Origin: Defluviimonas aquaemixtae
GTDB lineage: Bacteria; Pseudomonadota; Alphaproteobacteria; Rhodobacterales; Rhodobacteraceae
DNA: 64,000 nt
Direction: 5' to 3'
NCBI RefSeq assembly: GCF_900302475.1
Contig: NZ_OMOQ01000001.1
Location: forward strand, 310,001 to 374,000
This document shows, one piece after another, positions 17,164 to 25,850 of the stretch. Numbering within the stretch: the stretch's first letter is position 1; each line of letters starts with the position of its first letter. Under the pieces are notes generated by a model. That model worked only from the letters and a program-made list of their open reading frames with translations. It was not told where the DNA came from and did not search any database. A program made the translations under genes and the position numbers.

Positions 17164-18460
17164 AGTCGAACCGCTCTGACAGGATGTGGGACGACGGCGT
17201 GCCGCGCGCGATCAGATGGTCTTCGACTATGTTCATCATGATGGCCGGTCCGCACATGACAAAGATCCATTCCTTGAATTCCGTCGGCGAGAATACACGA
17301 TCCATCAGCGCCGCATCTATGAAGCCCCTCGCGCCCTGCCAGCCTTGGGGCGGTTCCGTGAGCACATAGGTCACGTCCTCGGCATCCAGTTCGTCGCGAC
17401 AGGCGATCTGATCCTCCAACCGATTTCCATAGATGATCTTGACCTTGCGCGGATCGTCGGTCAGGCGCATCTGCCTGAGAATGCTGATCAGAGGCGCGAT
17501 GCCCACGCCCCCGGCAATCAAGGCGACGCCCGGCTCGTCGCGGCCCTCGATCGAGAGACTGCCATACGGCCCGTCGAGATAGGCGACCGAGCCCGGCTCA
17601 ATCTGCCCGACCGTGCGGGTGAAATCCCCAAGCTCCTTTATGATAAACGAAACTTCCGGCCCGGCCGATGGCGCCGAACTGATCGAAAACGGGTTCTCCT
17701 TCAGCGAAAACGCGCTGTGCCCGACATTCAGCCAGACAAATTGCCCAGCTTTGAACTCAAGGCCGGAATGACCGTCAGGCGTGACGGTCAGCTCCCATTG
17801 CTTCGGCGTGAGGCGATTGACCGAGGTAACGCGCCACCCTCGTGCTTTGTCCCGAAGCGGCACCAGCAGGTAGACGTAGAGAAGCGACCCGATCGCCATG
17901 CCGGTCATCGCCCCCCAAAGCCAGGTCATCACGGGCAGCGATCCGTAGCGTCCGGCATAAATGGTGTGATGCAGCAGAAGTGCCGCGACCAGAAGCGCCC
18001 CGATTCCATGCATCAGGCGCCAAGTTTCGTATTTGACGTCCAGCTGAGTGCGCCCGATCGCCAAAAGAACAAGAGTCGGCAGGATGAGGAAGGCCGCAAT
18101 TCCGGTGGAAAGGTCTGAAAAATCAGTGGTAATCGTCAGCTGCCGAGTGGGGTCCCAGGGACGCTGACCCCCCGATGGCGCGCCTCGATAGAGAAACGGG
18201 TGCAACAATGCAAAAGCCAGTGCCGTGCGCGCCATCATCTGATGAAACCGCATGGTCACGTCCATGCCGACGCCATTCGATATGCTCTTGAAGCGGCCGG
18301 ACAGGACGAACTCCATGAGGATCATGGTGAAGGCCAGAATGCCGAGACCGGAGGCGAGCTCTTCGCGGAAGGGTCGTGGCGGCCCGCCGACAAGCCAGGA
18401 AACGATCAGTGGAAGCGCTACAGCGGCGAGGTAGGCGACAATCAACCAGGCTGGTTTCAT
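17156..18460 (-). CDS. Ferric-reductase-like transmembrane flavoprotein (ferredoxin reductase family)
   Basis: A 434-residue protein. The N-terminal half (about 1-215) has six or seven helices with paired His, in RFHQMMARTALAFALLHPFLY and WRLMHGIGALLVAALLLHHTIY, which ligate two b haems in this fold. The C-terminal half is a flavin/NAD reductase: FAD site ENPFSISSAPS, NAD loop LIAGGVGIAPLISILRQM and C-terminal FVMCGPAIMM. It should move electrons from NAD(P)H across the membrane, as in ferric reductases and NADPH oxidases; the acceptor is unknown. ATG 18460 has GGGAAAAG upstream. It lies downstream of a metal P-type ATPase on the same strand, so metal reduction and export could be linked. Confidence 0.87.
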   Translation of the reverse strand: MKPAWLIVAYLAAVALPLIVSWLVGGPPRPFREELASGLGILAFTMILMEFVLSGRFKSISNGVGMDVTMRFHQMMARTALAFALLHPFLYRGAPSGGQRPWDPTRQLTITTDFSDLSTGIAAFLILPTLVLLAIGRTQLDVKYETWRLMHGIGALLVAALLLHHTIYAGRYGSLPVMTWLWGAMTGMAIGSLLYVYLLVPLRDKARGWRVTSVNRLTPKQWELTVTPDGHSGLEFKAGQFVWLNVGHSAFSLKENPFSISSAPSAGPEVSFIIKELGDFTRTVGQIEPGSVAYLDGPYGSLSIEGRDEPGVALIAGGVGIAPLISILRQMRLTDDPRKVKIIYGNRLEDQIACRDELDAEDVTYVLTEPPQGWQGARGFIDAALMDRVFSPTEFKEWIFVMCGPAIMMNIVEDHLIARGTPSSHILSERFDYD

Positions 18461-18613
18461 AAGCTTTTCCCGAACCGGTAATTCTGACGGTGCAGACTGA
18501 TCGCCGCGTAGAGATGTTCCCGACGCACAGTCGCGAATTCAGGTTGTAATGTCTCGACAATGGATTGCGAAGGTCTTGAACCGGGCCAAGGCATCGGCAC
18601 GAACTGGCAAAAC

Positions 18614-20389
18614 TCAGACATGGCGCGGACGGATACGCAGCGATCTGAGCGCGTTGAGCACGACCGCGACATCGATAGCTTCTTGCAGGAGCGCGCCCTG
18701 CACGGGCGAGATATAGCCCAACGCGGCGGCGATCATCCCCGCCACCGACAGGCCGATCCCCGCCGCGACGCTCTGCCAGGCGATGTCGCGCGCATTTTGC
18801 GCAATTTCGAGCGCCCCGAGAACCGCGTCCAGGCGGTCGACGAGGAGGACGACATCAGCCGCCTCGGCCGAGGCGGCGGCGCCCCGCGCGCCCATCGCCA
18901 CGCCCACGTCCGCGGCGGCGAGCGCGGGCGCGTCGTTCACCCCGTCGCCGACCATCATCACCGGTCCGTTCTTGCGTTCGGTCAGAACCAGCAGAACCTT
19001 CTGGTCCGGCGTGAGTTCGGCATGAACGGCTTCGAGGCCAAGGCCGTAGGCGATTGTCTCGGCCACATCCGTGCGGTCGCCGGTCGCGAGAAGGATGCGC
19101 TCGACGCCAAGGTGCCGCATGGCGGCGAAGAGCGTCCCAGTCTCGGCGCGCAGGTTATCCGCCATGACCATGTGTCCCGCGAAGACTCCGTCCACCTCGA
19201 GTGCGACCAACACCGACCCTGGCCGCCCGTCGAGGATCGGCGCCGCATTGCCGTCTCCGGCGAAGTCCAGCCCGCCGACCTTGACCGCCCGGCCCGCGAC
19301 GTTGCCCGCGACCCCCTGGCCCGGAAACTCGGTTACGCCGCTCGGCACCGGCAGCTTGAGCTGGCGCGCGACCGCCTCGGCGACGATGGCCTGCGCCACG
19401 GGATGCTTGGAGGCCTGATCGAGCGCCGCGGCGAGGGCCAGCAGCTCTTCCTCGGACAGACCGTCCGCCGGGCGGATCTCGACGATTGCGGGATGGCCGA
19501 TCGTCAGCGTCCCCGTCTTGTCGAGAATTACCGTGCGGGTCCGGGCCAGGTTCTCCAAGACCCGGGCCCCCTTGATCAGCACGCCGAACCGCGAGGCACA
19601 CGACATTCCCCCGACGAGCGCAACCGGCACCGCCAGGATCAGCGGGCAGGGCGTCGCTACCACGAGAACGGCCACGGCCCGGACAGGATCGCCGGACGCC
19701 CACCACGCCATCGCCGCAAGAGCCAGCGTTACCGCCAGAAACCCGAGCGACCACCGGTCCGCCATGCGCGACATCGGTGCTTTCGACCGCTGGGCCTCCT
19801 CAACGAGGCGCACGATGCCGGCATAGGTGCTTTCGGCGGCGGCGCGCGAGGCCAAGAGATCGAAGGCCTCGCCGACATTTGTCGCGCCGCTCATCACCGC
19901 GCCGCCGGAGCCGAAGCGCACGGGCAGGGGCTCTCCGGTCAGCGCCGAGGTGTCGAGAAGTGCGCTGCCCCCGGCTACTTCGCCGTCGACCGGGACGGCA
20001 TCGCCCTGTCGGATCAAGAGCCGGTCACCCGGCGCCACGGCGTCGAGCGGCACCTCCTCGAGCGCTCCGTCGCGGTGCCGGGTCGCGCTGCGCGGGACCC
20101 GCGACAGAAGAGCGTGCATCTCGCGGCGGGCGCGAAATTCCGCGAAGCTTTCGAGAAACGTCCCACCGGCATACATGACGGCCACCACGGCGGCCGCGAG
20201 TTCTTCGCCGAAGACGAGCGCGGCGGTCATCGACAGCGCGGCGACGATGTCGACCCCAACCTCGCCCCGCCGCAGGCTTTGTACGATTTCCCAAACCAGG
20301 GCGGCGATAGTGGGGACGACGCCGGCGAACCAGACGATCCTGGCGCCGCCGTCCCGGTCGGCGGCGAGCAGGATCAGCCCGCCCGTCAA
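18614..20389 (-). CDS. Heavy-metal P1B-type ATPase without an N-terminal metal-binding domain
   Basis: A 591-residue P-type ATPase with an A-domain TGE loop (TSALTGEPLPV), the TM metal motif ATPCPLILAVPVA (TPC instead of CPC), the phosphorylation site DKTGTLTIG, the HP locus QASKHPVAQ, and GDGVNDAPALAAADV. It exports a soft or transition metal ion; TPC-type members are not the classic Cu or Zn/Cd groups, so the ion is open. The only near-N-terminal start is TTG 20389, which cuts the first helix. The coding frame continues upstream to ATC 20438-20440, which has AAGGGG eight bases before it and sits where relatives have their Met (see finding). Confidence 0.87.
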   Translation of the reverse strand: MTGGLILLAADRDGGARIVWFAGVVPTIAALVWEIVQSLRRGEVGVDIVAALSMTAALVFGEELAAAVVAVMYAGGTFLESFAEFRARREMHALLSRVPRSATRHRDGALEEVPLDAVAPGDRLLIRQGDAVPVDGEVAGGSALLDTSALTGEPLPVRFGSGGAVMSGATNVGEAFDLLASRAAAESTYAGIVRLVEEAQRSKAPMSRMADRWSLGFLAVTLALAAMAWWASGDPVRAVAVLVVATPCPLILAVPVALVGGMSCASRFGVLIKGARVLENLARTRTVILDKTGTLTIGHPAIVEIRPADGLSEEELLALAAALDQASKHPVAQAIVAEAVARQLKLPVPSGVTEFPGQGVAGNVAGRAVKVGGLDFAGDGNAAPILDGRPGSVLVALEVDGVFAGHMVMADNLRAETGTLFAAMRHLGVERILLATGDRTDVAETIAYGLGLEAVHAELTPDQKVLLVLTERKNGPVMMVGDGVNDAPALAAADVGVAMGARGAAASAEAADVVLLVDRLDAVLGALEIAQNARDIAWQSVAAGIGLSVAGMIAAALGYISPVQGALLQEAIDVAVVLNALRSLRIRPRHV

Positions 20390-20440
20390 TCCGGCCAGAG
20401 CGATCAGAAGAAGGCTGATCCGGAAGTTCGAGAGTTTGAT

Positions 20441-21437
20441 CTTGCCGCCCCTTCGCCTCTGCCGCCTTCGCCCGGGATCCGCGGCCGCGGATGGATTCCA
20501 AGCGATGTGGCCCGGACGATTGCGCGAACTTATCTCACCCGGCTCGCGACACGTCCAGCGACGCGAGGTAGAAACTCGCGTGGTTGACGCGGGACAATCC
20601 CCTCGAATCCGAGTGGCTTGGCACCGGTATCAACGACGGTGGCGAACCCTGGGGACGACGGGAATCTTTGCTTCTTCACAAGGGAACTAAGGTCGCGCAG
20701 GGAATGACGAATGCCGACGCCGCCATCGCGTCGACGCGGCCCGCGATGGGCGCGCGGTCGGAGGCCACCTTGGCCGCCACTTTTTCTCTCGGTTGTCGAC
20801 CCTCTGGCTGCCGGGACTTTCGGGACTTCTGATCGCCCGTCGGGAAGCGCGATCGATTCCGTGGCGATCGAAGCGGAGGTGCGCCTCAGCGACCGGCCCG
20901 ACCCGGGCACCCGTGGCGCGCGCGGTCCAGGCTCGGGTGCGCGCGTCGATCGGCCCGACAGAATCCTTTGCGGTCTGCTTCCAGCCGGCGGACCCCTTCC
21001 ACGCCATATTCGGGGACCGACTTGCCGATGCTGACCGTGGCCCGAGCGTCGCCCATCCTGTGGCGGATTTAAGCCGACGCCGGTACGGGCCCAGGCTTCC
21101 TCGGCGCGACGGCAAGGTGCTTGTCCTTGAAGCGTTCGCCGCATCCGGCGCACCTTGCAGGCCAAAGATGTGCCGGAAAATTCGCAGTCAGATTAGGCAA
21201 GTATCGGTGGATGGCCCCCCGTAGCGTCCCGACAACCCGCGGCATGGCCGCGCTGCCGGGCGCCCGCCTTGCCGCAACTTGCCCGAAGCTTACACCGAAG
21301 TAATTTGAACGGCTTGGCGCCGGGTCGTAGATTCCGGCGTGGGAGCGGGAAGATGCCGGCCCCCGAAAACCCAAACGGACATCTTCAGACTGCTCAGAAA
21401 GGGCCGCCTCCAGCGGTCAAACAGAAGGAATATGCCA
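20441..21437. other. About 1 kb without a confident gene
   Basis: There are open frames on both strands but none with a clear ribosome binding site or known domain. A minus-strand frame around 21069-21200 encodes a CAGC-G-E zinc-ribbon-like stretch (LWPARCAGCGERFKDKHLAV). After its stop, the same frame continues as a short ORF starting MGDARATVSIGKS at about 21053. This could be a decayed gene. The right edge holds the promoter of the DUF1344 gene. Confidence 0.35.
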
Positions 21438-21698
21438 ATGCGAAAGTTCCTTTACCCGACAATCGTCGCAGCGATGCTCGCCACTTCTGTCGGCGCCTTC
21501 GCGGCGGACACGACAACCACCGACGCCATCAAGGCCTTCGACATGAAGGCGATGACCCTGACGCTTCAGGATGGAAGCGTCTACTATCTGCCCAAGGGCT
21601 TCAAGGATCCGGGCCTGAAGGTCGGCGAGAAGGTCAATGTGACCTGGCATATGACCAGCGACAAGCATGAGGTCGACACGGTCACGATCGCGAAGTGA
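21438..21698 (+). CDS. DUF1344 small exported protein
   Basis: An 86-residue protein with a signal peptide MRKFLYPTIVAAMLATSVGAFA|AD and a mature part, IKAFDMKAMTLTLQDGSVYYLPKGF...LKVGEKVNVTWHM, typical of DUF1344: a small beta-barrel-like periplasmic protein with 'D-G-x-VY-LPKGF' and 'L-K-V-GEKV-x-V-x-W'. The function is unknown. Of two in-frame Met (21432 and 21438), the second has better spacing to AGAAGGA. It is a single-gene unit with a hairpin after its stop. Confidence 0.87.
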   Translation: MRKFLYPTIVAAMLATSVGAFAADTTTTDAIKAFDMKAMTLTLQDGSVYYLPKGFKDPGLKVGEKVNVTWHMTSDKHEVDTVTIAK

Positions 21699-21721
21699 CG
21701 CCGATCAGGGGTTTGCTGGCA

Positions 21722-21745
21722 GTGGGGACCCCTCGGGGTCCCCAC
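21722..21745 (+). terminator. Hairpin terminator after the DUF1344 gene
   Basis: GTGGGGACCC (21722-21731) and GGGTCCCCAC (21736-21745) form a perfect 10-bp stem with a CTCG loop, 24 bp after the stop. No T-run follows on the plus strand, so termination strength is uncertain. It may also stop the convergent MarR-GNAT transcript. Confidence 0.6.
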
Positions 21746-21792
21746 GTGTCTGTGCAGGGTTGCGCGAGCGACGGCGCCGTTCCGCCGAACCG

Positions 21793-22671
21793 TCACAAGG
21801 TCTTCTCGAACCAGTGATGCGCATAGGGCTCATTGTTGAAGGCAGCAATCTCATGCCAGCCTAGGCGGCGGTAAAGAGCGATGGCCTCCGTCAGCGAGCG
21901 GTTGGTGTCGAGCCGGAGCCGAGTCATGCCGAGCGTTCGGGCGCGGGTTTCGGCCTCTTCCATCAGGCGTTTGGCGATACCGAGGCCGCGGGCGGCCGGG
22001 GCGAGCCAGAGGCGTTTAATCTCGCCCGCCGCTGTGCCGTTTCCCTTCAGCGCGACGCAGCCGAGAGGGAGAGTGTCGGACATCGCGACGAGGAAGGTGC
22101 CGAGCGGCGGGCGGAGGGCGGCCGCGTCGGGGTCGAGGCTTTTCGTGACTTCGAAGCCAGTCTCGAACCGGCGGGAGAGGGTGGCGTAGTATTCGTTCAG
22201 ACAGTAGCGCGCCTCGGGTGTTTCGGGATCGGTTTCCGCGATCTCGATGCGGTCGCGGGAAAACGCGGTGGCGACAAGGTCCATCGCCGCGAGGAGCGCA
22301 TCGGTATTGCGGGACTGCCGGGAAAGGAGGCGCGCGGCGCGGTCGTTCGAGAGGCGTTCGTAGGCGGCGATCTCGGCACGGCCTCTGTCGGTTGGGCGGG
22401 CGATGCGGCGGCGGCGGTCGTTGGGGGCGGGTTCGGTGGTGACGAGCCCCTCGTCTTCGAGCCTTCGCAGGAGGCGGCTGAGAAGCCCGCTGTCAAGGCC
22501 CGTGGCTGCGCGCAGCACCGAGACCTCGGCGGCGTCCGGTCCGATGGCGCAGAGCACCCGCGCCGCGCCCAGCGGGCGGTCGCGGCCGAGGTAGGAGGCG
22601 TCGAGCGCGCCGATTTCGGTCGTCACGGCGCGGTTGAAGCGGCGGATACGGGCGATGGGGTCGGGCGGCAT
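21793..22671 (-). CDS. MarR-type regulator fused to a GNAT acetyltransferase
   Basis: A 292-residue two-domain protein. Residues 1-140 are a winged helix of the MarR family (ATGLDSGLLSRLLRRLEDEGLVTTEPAPNDRRRRIARPTDRG, with helix-turn-helix and a wing). Residues 150-292 are a GNAT domain with the acetyl-CoA loop LAPAARGLGIAKRLMEEAE and a C-terminal ALYRRLGWHEIAAF. Such fusions are known; the acetylated substrate is unknown. A near-perfect inverted repeat (22672-22695) abuts the start codon and suggests autorepression. It converges on the DUF1344 gene. Confidence 0.9.
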   Translation of the reverse strand: MPPDPIARIRRFNRAVTTEIGALDASYLGRDRPLGAARVLCAIGPDAAEVSVLRAATGLDSGLLSRLLRRLEDEGLVTTEPAPNDRRRRIARPTDRGRAEIAAYERLSNDRAARLLSRQSRNTDALLAAMDLVATAFSRDRIEIAETDPETPEARYCLNEYYATLSRRFETGFEVTKSLDPDAAALRPPLGTFLVAMSDTLPLGCVALKGNGTAAGEIKRLWLAPAARGLGIAKRLMEEAETRARTLGMTRLRLDTNRSLTEAIALYRRLGWHEIAAFNNEPYAHHWFEKTL

Positions 22672-22695
22672 GATGTCTGACTTTAGTCAGATATC
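22672..22695. promoter_or_regulatory. Probable operator of the MarR-GNAT gene
   Basis: GATGTCTGAC (22672-22681), TTTA, GTCAGATATC (22686-22695): 9 of 10 bases are complementary between the arms. The site touches the start codon at 22671, so a bound dimer would block initiation or the promoter. The size and dyad symmetry fit a MarR site. Binding by the adjacent protein is inference. Confidence 0.55.
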
Positions 22696-22724
22696 TTTCC
22701 GGCGCAAGACAGGGTGCCGCGCGA

Positions 22725-23525
22725 TCAGCTGTTCCGGCCGAGATCGATAAGCCAGATTTCCAGATGGCCCGCAGACACCTTGCCCGCGAGGCGGGAAAAG
22801 TCGCGCACAGCGATTTCCGATTCGGGGATCAGCGCGTGGATCGCATGGGCGAGCCGGACCGCGTCGTCCCGATGGGCAGGGTCGAAGTAGCGGACCTCGT
22901 TCCGGTCGGGAACGGCCTTGACCCACTCGCCGCCCTCCTCGGCGCCCTCGACGGGCCAGCCATTCTCGGCCAGCGTCTCGGCGAAACGGGCCGATTGGTC
23001 GCGCGTGATGGGATCGCCGAACTGCAGATAGATTGGCCCGCCGGAATAGGCGGGCTCGTCCGTCTGCGCGAGCCACAGCCGCTCGGGCCCGCCCACCAGG
23101 CGGAGGAGCCCGCGCGTTCGGAGCGCCGCGTTCTCGGTCCCCCCGATGACTTCGACCACGGGGGCGAAGCGCTGTTCGCAGCTTTCGCGCGTTTCGACGA
23201 AAATCCTGAGATAACAGGGCGGCGCGGGAAGGCGGCCCGAGATCTGAAAGGCGGAATCGACGAGCCCGACCATGTAGAGGGTGAAGGATGCGGTGAGCGT
23301 CCAGCCAAGCCAGCGCCGCATGGCCGGATTCGTTGCGACAAAGGCCACGACCGAACAGACGAGCGCGAAACCAAGCACGTAGGACGCCGCGAGAAGGACG
23401 TCGGGGCTGAAGCCCCAACTCGCGACGATGGCGCCGGCTGCGACGCAGGCAAGGCCGACCAGCAGGAACTTGCCGTTCCTTGGGTCTACATCGAGAAGTT
23501 TAGCAAGTACCTCTGAGGGAAGCAT
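22725..23525 (-). CDS. Membrane-anchored protein of unknown function
   Basis: A 266-residue protein with three hydrophobic helices in the first 100 residues (around 17-38, 42-65, 73-92) and then a periplasmic or cytoplasmic soluble part. The C-terminal 60 residues (NEVRYFDPAHRDDAVRLAHAIHALI...HLEIWL) resemble a LytR_C/SPOR-like alpha-beta module. I do not recognise a named family for the whole. ATG 23525 (MLPSEVLAKLL) has GGAG and AGGA upstream; the frame continues further left but without coding character. It is divergent from nadD and may share its promoter region. Confidence 0.7.
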   Translation of the reverse strand: MLPSEVLAKLLDVDPRNGKFLLVGLACVAAGAIVASWGFSPDVLLAASYVLGFALVCSVVAFVATNPAMRRWLGWTLTASFTLYMVGLVDSAFQISGRLPAPPCYLRIFVETRESCEQRFAPVVEVIGGTENAALRTRGLLRLVGGPERLWLAQTDEPAYSGGPIYLQFGDPITRDQSARFAETLAENGWPVEGAEEGGEWVKAVPDRNEVRYFDPAHRDDAVRLAHAIHALIPESEIAVRDFSRLAGKVSAGHLEIWLIDLGRNS

Positions 23526-23702
23526 AATCCTGCTCCAGTCTGTAAGAAATGGACATAAAACTACCGCAGATAGAATAGCGCCACGTCTGATTCTCCGCAA
23601 ATCCCTGACTCGTGAGGACATGGCGCGGCGGACGTTGACAGGGCAGGGGCTCGGGGCGACAAAGACTGGCCGCGGGTGCGGCGCGGTACTGAAGGGGGCG
23701 TT

Positions 23703-24323
23703 GTGCTCGGATTTCCCATTGCCATGGCGGAGCAGGCCATCGGGCTTCTGGGCGGTTCGTTCGACCCCGCGCATGAGGGTCATGCCCACATCACGCGCGA
23801 GGCGCTGAAGCGGTTCGGGCTGGATCGCGTGTGGTGGCTCGTCTCGCCGGGCAATCCGTTGAAACCGGATGCGCCGGCGCCCATGGCGGACCGGATCGCG
23901 CGGGCGCGGGCGGTAATGGCGCATCCGCGCGTCGTGATCTCGGATATCGAGGCGCGGCTTGGCACGCGCTACACCGCCGAGACATTGCGGCTACTGATGG
24001 CGCTCTATCCCGGCGTGCGGTTCGTCTGGCTCATGGGCGCGGACAACCTGGCGAGTTTCCACGAATGGCAGGATTGGGATTGGATCATGACCAATGTGCC
24101 GATCGGCATCTTCGCGCGGCCGGGATCGCGGCTTGCGGCGCGCGGCGCGCGTGCAGCCGAGGAATACGAACGCTTCCGCCTGCCGGCGGAAGCCGCCGTC
24201 CTTCTTCCGCGCTGCCGGCCGCCGGCTTGGTGCTTTGTCAATGTCCCTATGCTCGACCATTCGTCGAGCGCGATCCGGGCAGAGGGCGGATGGCGTCGGG
24301 ACTTGCGTGGCGGGCCCCGGTGA
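23703..24323 (+). CDS. nadD: Nicotinate-nucleotide adenylyltransferase
   Basis: A 206-residue enzyme that makes deamido-NAD from nicotinate mononucleotide and ATP. It has the N-terminal nucleotidyltransferase motif [16 protein letters not shown] (HxGH) and a C-terminal [15 protein letters not shown] (ISSTxIR type). [15 protein letters not shown] is a NadD hallmark. I chose GTG 23703 because AAGGGGG lies about five bases before it; ATG 23724 (MAEQAIGLL) is an alternative without such a site. The dacB-like gene follows 31 bp later on the same strand. Confidence 0.92.
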   Translation: MLGFPIAMAEQAIGLLGGSFDPAHEGHAHITREALKRFGLDRVWWLVSPGNPLKPDAPAPMADRIARARAVMAHPRVVISDIEARLGTRYTAETLRLLMALYPGVRFVWLMGADNLASFHEWQDWDWIMTNVPIGIFARPGSRLAARGARAAEEYERFRLPAEAAVLLPRCRPPAWCFVNVPMLDHSSSAIRAEGGWRRDLRGGPR

Positions 24324-24354
24324 GCGAGGCTGACGGGCCAAGGAGGAGAGCGAC

Positions 24355-25842
24355 GTGACGGTCACGCGGCGCGGCTTGCTGAGTGGACTTATCGGATGTG
24401 TGGCAGGGCGGGCGCTTGCCAACGCGCCCCTGAGTTCGCCCCGGCCCGAGGCGCGGGCCGGCTTCGTTCAGGGCTCGATGCCGGTCGTCGCGCGCGCCCC
24501 CGATGCGCTGATCGAGGCGGCCGGGCTGGGCGGCGAGGTCACCTATCTGGTCGCCGACGCGCGGACCGGGCTGTTCCTCGAAGCGCGGCAGGGACATCGG
24601 CCGATGCCGCCCGCCTCGACGGCAAAGGCGATCACGGCGCTCTACGCGCTCGAACATCTGGGCGCGGGCTACCGGTTCGAGACACGGCTGATTGCCACGG
24701 GGCCAGTCGAGGCCGGCAGAGTCCAGGGCGATCTGGTGCTGGTGGGCGGCGGGGACCCGACGCTGACGACCGACGATCTGGGAGATCTCGTCCGTGCGCT
24801 GGCGGCGGCGGGTATCAGGGGTGTCACCGGCCGGTTTCGCGTCTGGGCGGGCGCGTTGCCCTATATCGAGGCGATCGACCAGAGCCAGCCGGTCTGGCTG
24901 GGCTACAATCCCGCCGTATCGGGGCTGAATCTCAACTTCAACCGGGTGAATTTCGTCTGGAAGCGCAACGGGTCGGGCTACGAGGTCGGTATGGATGCGC
25001 GGGCGAAACGCTTCGCTCCCAAGGTCTACTCCGCACGCGTTACGGTCGCCGAGCGAAGCCAGCCCGTCTACAGCTACAAGAATGGCGGACGCGTCGAGGA
25101 ATGGTCCGTCGCGCGTCGGGCGCTCGGCAAGGGCGGCAGCCGCTGGCTACCGGTCAGGCGGCCCGATCTTTATGCGGGCGACGTGTTCCAGACGCTTGCC
25201 CGCGCCCAGGGCGTGGAGCTCCCCGCGCCCGAGGCGGCGGACAATCTGCCCGGCGGCACGGTCGTCGCCGTCCATCGCAGCGCCGATCTGGCGCCGATCC
25301 TGCGCGACATGCTGAAATACTCCAATAACATGACAGCGGAGGCGATCGGCATGGCGGCTTCGTCCCGGCGCGGGGTGGAAAGCCATCTAGCCTCAGGGCA
25401 GGCGATGGGCGACTGGCTCAAGGCCCGAGCGGATGCGACGAACGCGCGGTTCGCGGATCATTCCGGGCTGGCGGGCGCCTCGCGCATCTCGGCCGTCGAC
25501 ATGGTTCAGGCGCTGGTGGAGCTAGGGCCAAGGGCTGGGCTGAAGGGACTGTTGAAGGACATCCCGTTCCACGATGCGAAGGGCAAGCGGACCACCGCGC
25601 AGCCGGCCCGGGTCGTCGCGAAGACCGGCACGCTCAACTTCGTCTCCACGCTCGCGGGCTATGTCAGCGCGCCGGGTGATACCGAGCTTGCCTTCGCGAT
25701 TTTCACCGGCGACGTCGCGCGGCGCGATGCGGTGCCGGATGCACAGCGCGAGCGCCCCGATGGCGGGCGCGACTGGATCCGGCGGTCGAAGCGGCTGCAA
25801 CAGCAGCTGATCGAGCGCTGGGTCGCGGTCTACGCAGCCTGA
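24355..25842 (+). CDS. dacB: D-alanyl-D-alanine carboxypeptidase/endopeptidase (PBP4, S13)
   Basis: A 495-residue exported penicillin-binding protein with all three active-site motifs: S-x-x-K in PPASTAKAITALYAL, S-x-N in YSNNMTAEAIG, and K-T-G in AKTGTLNFVSTLAGY. The large insertion between the first two motifs is typical of S13/PBP4. It trims peptidoglycan cross-links or terminal D-Ala in the periplasm. The N-terminus has a twin-arginine-like start (TRRGLLSGLIGCVAGRALA) acting as a signal peptide. The start is GTG 24355, with the excellent AGGAGGAG upstream. Confidence 0.92.
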   Translation: MTVTRRGLLSGLIGCVAGRALANAPLSSPRPEARAGFVQGSMPVVARAPDALIEAAGLGGEVTYLVADARTGLFLEARQGHRPMPPASTAKAITALYALEHLGAGYRFETRLIATGPVEAGRVQGDLVLVGGGDPTLTTDDLGDLVRALAAAGIRGVTGRFRVWAGALPYIEAIDQSQPVWLGYNPAVSGLNLNFNRVNFVWKRNGSGYEVGMDARAKRFAPKVYSARVTVAERSQPVYSYKNGGRVEEWSVARRALGKGGSRWLPVRRPDLYAGDVFQTLARAQGVELPAPEAADNLPGGTVVAVHRSADLAPILRDMLKYSNNMTAEAIGMAASSRRGVESHLASGQAMGDWLKARADATNARFADHSGLAGASRISAVDMVQALVELGPRAGLKGLLKDIPFHDAKGKRTTAQPARVVAKTGTLNFVSTLAGYVSAPGDTELAFAIFTGDVARRDAVPDAQRERPDGGRDWIRRSKRLQQQLIERWVAVYAA

Positions 25843-25850
25843 GCGACCCC

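Noticed and set aside
18560..20587. A 675-codon plus-strand frame opposite the P1B ATPase
   Set aside because: Antisense shadow; all P-type ATPase motifs are on the minus strand.
20530..21165. Minus-strand 211-codon frame in the 1-kb gap
   Set aside because: Arg/Gly/Pro-rich, with no ribosome binding site and no recognisable domain; most likely a chance frame in GC-rich DNA.
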